Positions 62,169-64,000 of a stretch of 64,000 nt of DNA are shown here, piece after piece. Within the stretch, counting starts at the first letter, position 1. Each line of letters opens with the position of its first letter. Source of the DNA: W0P28-013 sp051870755 (lineage in GTDB: Bacteria; Bacteroidota; Bacteroidia; Bacteroidales; Paludibacteraceae); the NCBI GenBank assembly GCA_051870755.1, contig JBJECE010000001.1, positions 27,558 to 91,557 of the forward strand, written 5' to 3'. The position numbers and the translations under genes were made by a program. Under the pieces are notes generated by a model. The model searched no databases and had not been told where the DNA came from. It worked only from the letters and a program-made list of their open reading frames with translations.

Positions 62169-62215
62169 ATTGTACGCACACAAATAATTTTGTATCTTTG
62201 CACATCTGAAACAAT
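62169..62215 (+). repeat. Degenerate terminal CRISPR repeat with intact promoter elements
   Basis: The last ~28 bases match the array repeat, while the first ~19 differ at most positions except TTGT at 62170-62173. As a result TTG (62170-62172), 20 nt, TATCTTTG (62193-62200) is preserved. It could drive the first spacer. Degenerate repeats usually mark the trailer, so the true leader may lie beyond the right edge. Confidence 0.75.
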
Positions 62216-64000
62216 TGAGGTGGAGTACAATAAGCAAAACCGGTGGTTGTGAATTGGCTCAAAATTTAGTATCTTTGCACATCTGAAACAATGAACTTGC
62301 TAAAGCAAAAAACAACGAAAATGTTGTGAATTGGCTCAAAATTTAGTATCTTTGCACATCTGAAACAATTTTATTCAAGCACTTTCGATTTGAGAGCCGT
62401 TGTGAATTGGCTCAAAATTTAGTATCTTTGCACATCTGAAACAATAAAATTCGACGAAATAATAAGTCGTTCAGAGTTGTGAATTGCTTTCAAATTTTGT
62501 ATCTTTGCACATCTAGAAACAATAGAAAGAATTGAATACTTAATTGACTTATAGTTGTGAATTGCTTTCAAATTTAGTATCTTTGCACATTCTGAAACAA
62601 CCGTCGATTGACACCACAACAATACGGCGAAGTTGTGAATTGCTTCAAATTTAGTATCTTTGCACATTCTGAAACAACGCAAATAGGCTCAAGCCGCAGA
62701 CGCTCATAGTTGTGAATTGCTTCAAATTTAGTATCTTTGCACATTCTGAAACAACTGAACGGACTGCAAGAGAAACTCGATAGTAGTTGTGAATTGCTTC
62801 AAATTTAGTATCTTTGCACATTCTGAAACAACTATTTTTATTTTCTCAAATTCATTTTTACAGTTGTGAATTGCTTCAAATTTAGTATCTTTGCACATTC
62901 TGAAACAACAAGCAGCAAAAAAATTAGCGGAAGCACACAGTTGTGAATTGCTTCAAATTTAGTATCTTTGCACATTCTGAAACAACCATCAACCTGCTCT
63001 ATATCATCATAATTGTGTTGTGAATTGCTTCAAATTTAGTATCTTTGCACATTCTGAAACAACAGCAAAAATAGTTGGACTCCGTTGATATGCGTTGTGA
63101 ATTGCTTCAAATTTAGTATCTTTGCACATCTGAAACAATCTAAAGATAGAAACAGGAAAAGGTTACTTGTTGTGAATTGCTTTCAAATTTTGTATCTTTG
63201 CACATCTGAAACAATCGCACTGCTATCGGCATACGGTGTGGAGAGTTGTGAATTGCTTTCAAATTTTGTATCTTTGCACATCTGAAACAATCGCACACTG
63301 TTTTTTTTGAGCAAACACAATGTTGTGAATTGCTTTCAAATTTTGTATCTTTGCACATCTGAAACAATAAAAAAACGCCCGAGTTGTGTTTCTTTAGAGT
63401 TGTGAATTGCTTTCAAATTTTGTATCTTTGCACATCTGAAACAATAGAGCCGATAATGATACTTTGCGTTTGAAAGTTGTGAATTGCTTTCAAATTTTGT
63501 ATCTTTGCACATCTGAAACAATCTCGCAACTTCATATATAGGTACTATTATTGTTGTGAATTGCTTTCAAATTTTGTATCTTTGCACATCTGAAACAATA
63601 GTATGCGAGGATTGGCATTGCGTTTACTGTTGTGAATTGGCTCAAAATTTAGTATCTTTGCACATCTGAAACAATAGCAATTAGGTATGATAGATTTTCA
63701 GACTAGTTGTGAATTGGCTCAAAATTTAGTATCTTTGCACATCTGAAACAATATTATGCCATTGAATAAAATTTATAACCGAGTTGTGAATTGCTTTCAA
63801 ATTTTGTATCTTTGCACATCTGAAACAATAAAAGAGGGTGAGAGTATAGAACAATATTGGTTGTGAATTGGCTCAAAATTTAGTATCTTTGCACATCTGA
63901 AACAATGGAGCGAACTCCTTAAGGAGGGATGCGACTGTTGTGAATTGGCTCAAAATTTAGTATCTTTGCACATCTGAAACAATTCGGTGCAAGTCTTGAT
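62169..64000 (+). CRISPR. Type II-C CRISPR array, 24 repeats, cut by the window edge
   Basis: One degenerate repeat (62169-62215) and 23 full repeats of 46-48 bp (starts at 62246, 62323, 62399, 62476, 62554, 62632, then about every 77 bp to 63937), with 29-30 bp spacers and a partial spacer at the right edge. All repeats begin GTTGTGAATTG and end with GAAACAAT or GAAACAAC, so their ends are complementary. Three main sequence variants occur. The 5' part pairs with the tracrRNA at 59862, so crRNAs read left to right. No cas genes are in the window. Confidence 0.97.

Noticed and set aside
62419..63521. Short minus-strand open frames across the CRISPR array
   Set aside because: They translate repeated CRISPR units (the same MCKDTKFES-type string recurs) and carry no protein features.

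Overview
The window looks like the chromosome of a member of the order Bacteroidales (phylum Bacteroidota). The signs are lineage-typical gene sets (DUF4254 plus GT9 lipopolysaccharide genes, the bat aerotolerance operon, a DUF4295 protein between rpmG and ftsY, pdxJ-exbB-exbD-tonB, a Wzi-like porin), the lack of visible Shine-Dalgarno sequences, and many upstream regions carrying the Bacteroidota promoter pattern TTTG/TTG, 19-20 nt, TAnnTTTG. No species can be named from this sequence. I saw no rRNA or tRNA genes.

Layout. 1-4549: end of an O-antigen ligase-like gene, then a convergent minus-strand lipopolysaccharide operon (DUF4254, GT9, GT90, WaaP-like kinase, GT2). 4611-7045: Wzi-like outer-membrane protein and Kelch lipoprotein. 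7177-10942: two FKBP isomerases, a small DMT-type membrane protein and an acyl-CoA synthetase. 11020-13357: parE and tmRNA. 13471-21265: an accessory region with two diverged copies of a long direct repeat, each encoding the same candidate structured RNA with its own promoter and terminator. The copies flank an A+T-rich cargo (SPFH-GYF protein, small membrane proteins, a zinc-ribbon protein), and two paralogous small HTH regulators lie nearby. 21266-26889: DJ-1 family protein, TonB/ExbB/ExbD complex, pdxJ, NAD kinase, fmt. 27031-36040: PAP2 phosphatase and the moxR-DUF58-batABCDE operon. 36220-40707: rpmB, rpmG, DUF4295, ftsY, rimO and two HU-type genes. 40852-44839: exopolysaccharide export genes (Wzc-like kinase, two Wza-like proteins). 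44960-49549: amylomaltase, a hydrolase and prs. 49678-51072: a candidate long-hairpin ncRNA, a broken lipoprotein gene and repeat-rich DNA. 51073-59794: rsmD, an unknown membrane-anchored protein, a Sua5/YrdC family gene, panC, gdhA, a ClC channel and topA. 59862-64000: a type II-C tracrRNA on the minus strand, a zinc metallopeptidase lipoprotein and a CRISPR array that runs off the right edge.

How parts work together. The left-end operon and the wzc/wza block build and export surface polysaccharide, with Wzi as a possible surface anchor. The tracrRNA and the 46-48 bp repeat array match a type II-C Cas9 system whose cas genes must lie outside the window. The repeats carry what looks like a complete Bacteroidota promoter, so each crRNA may have its own start. 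The most novel-looking items are the duplicated pseudoknot-capable RNA locus around the SPFH island, the long hairpin RNA downstream of prs, and the promoter-in-repeat design, in which the degenerate terminal repeat keeps mainly the promoter and the 3' half.
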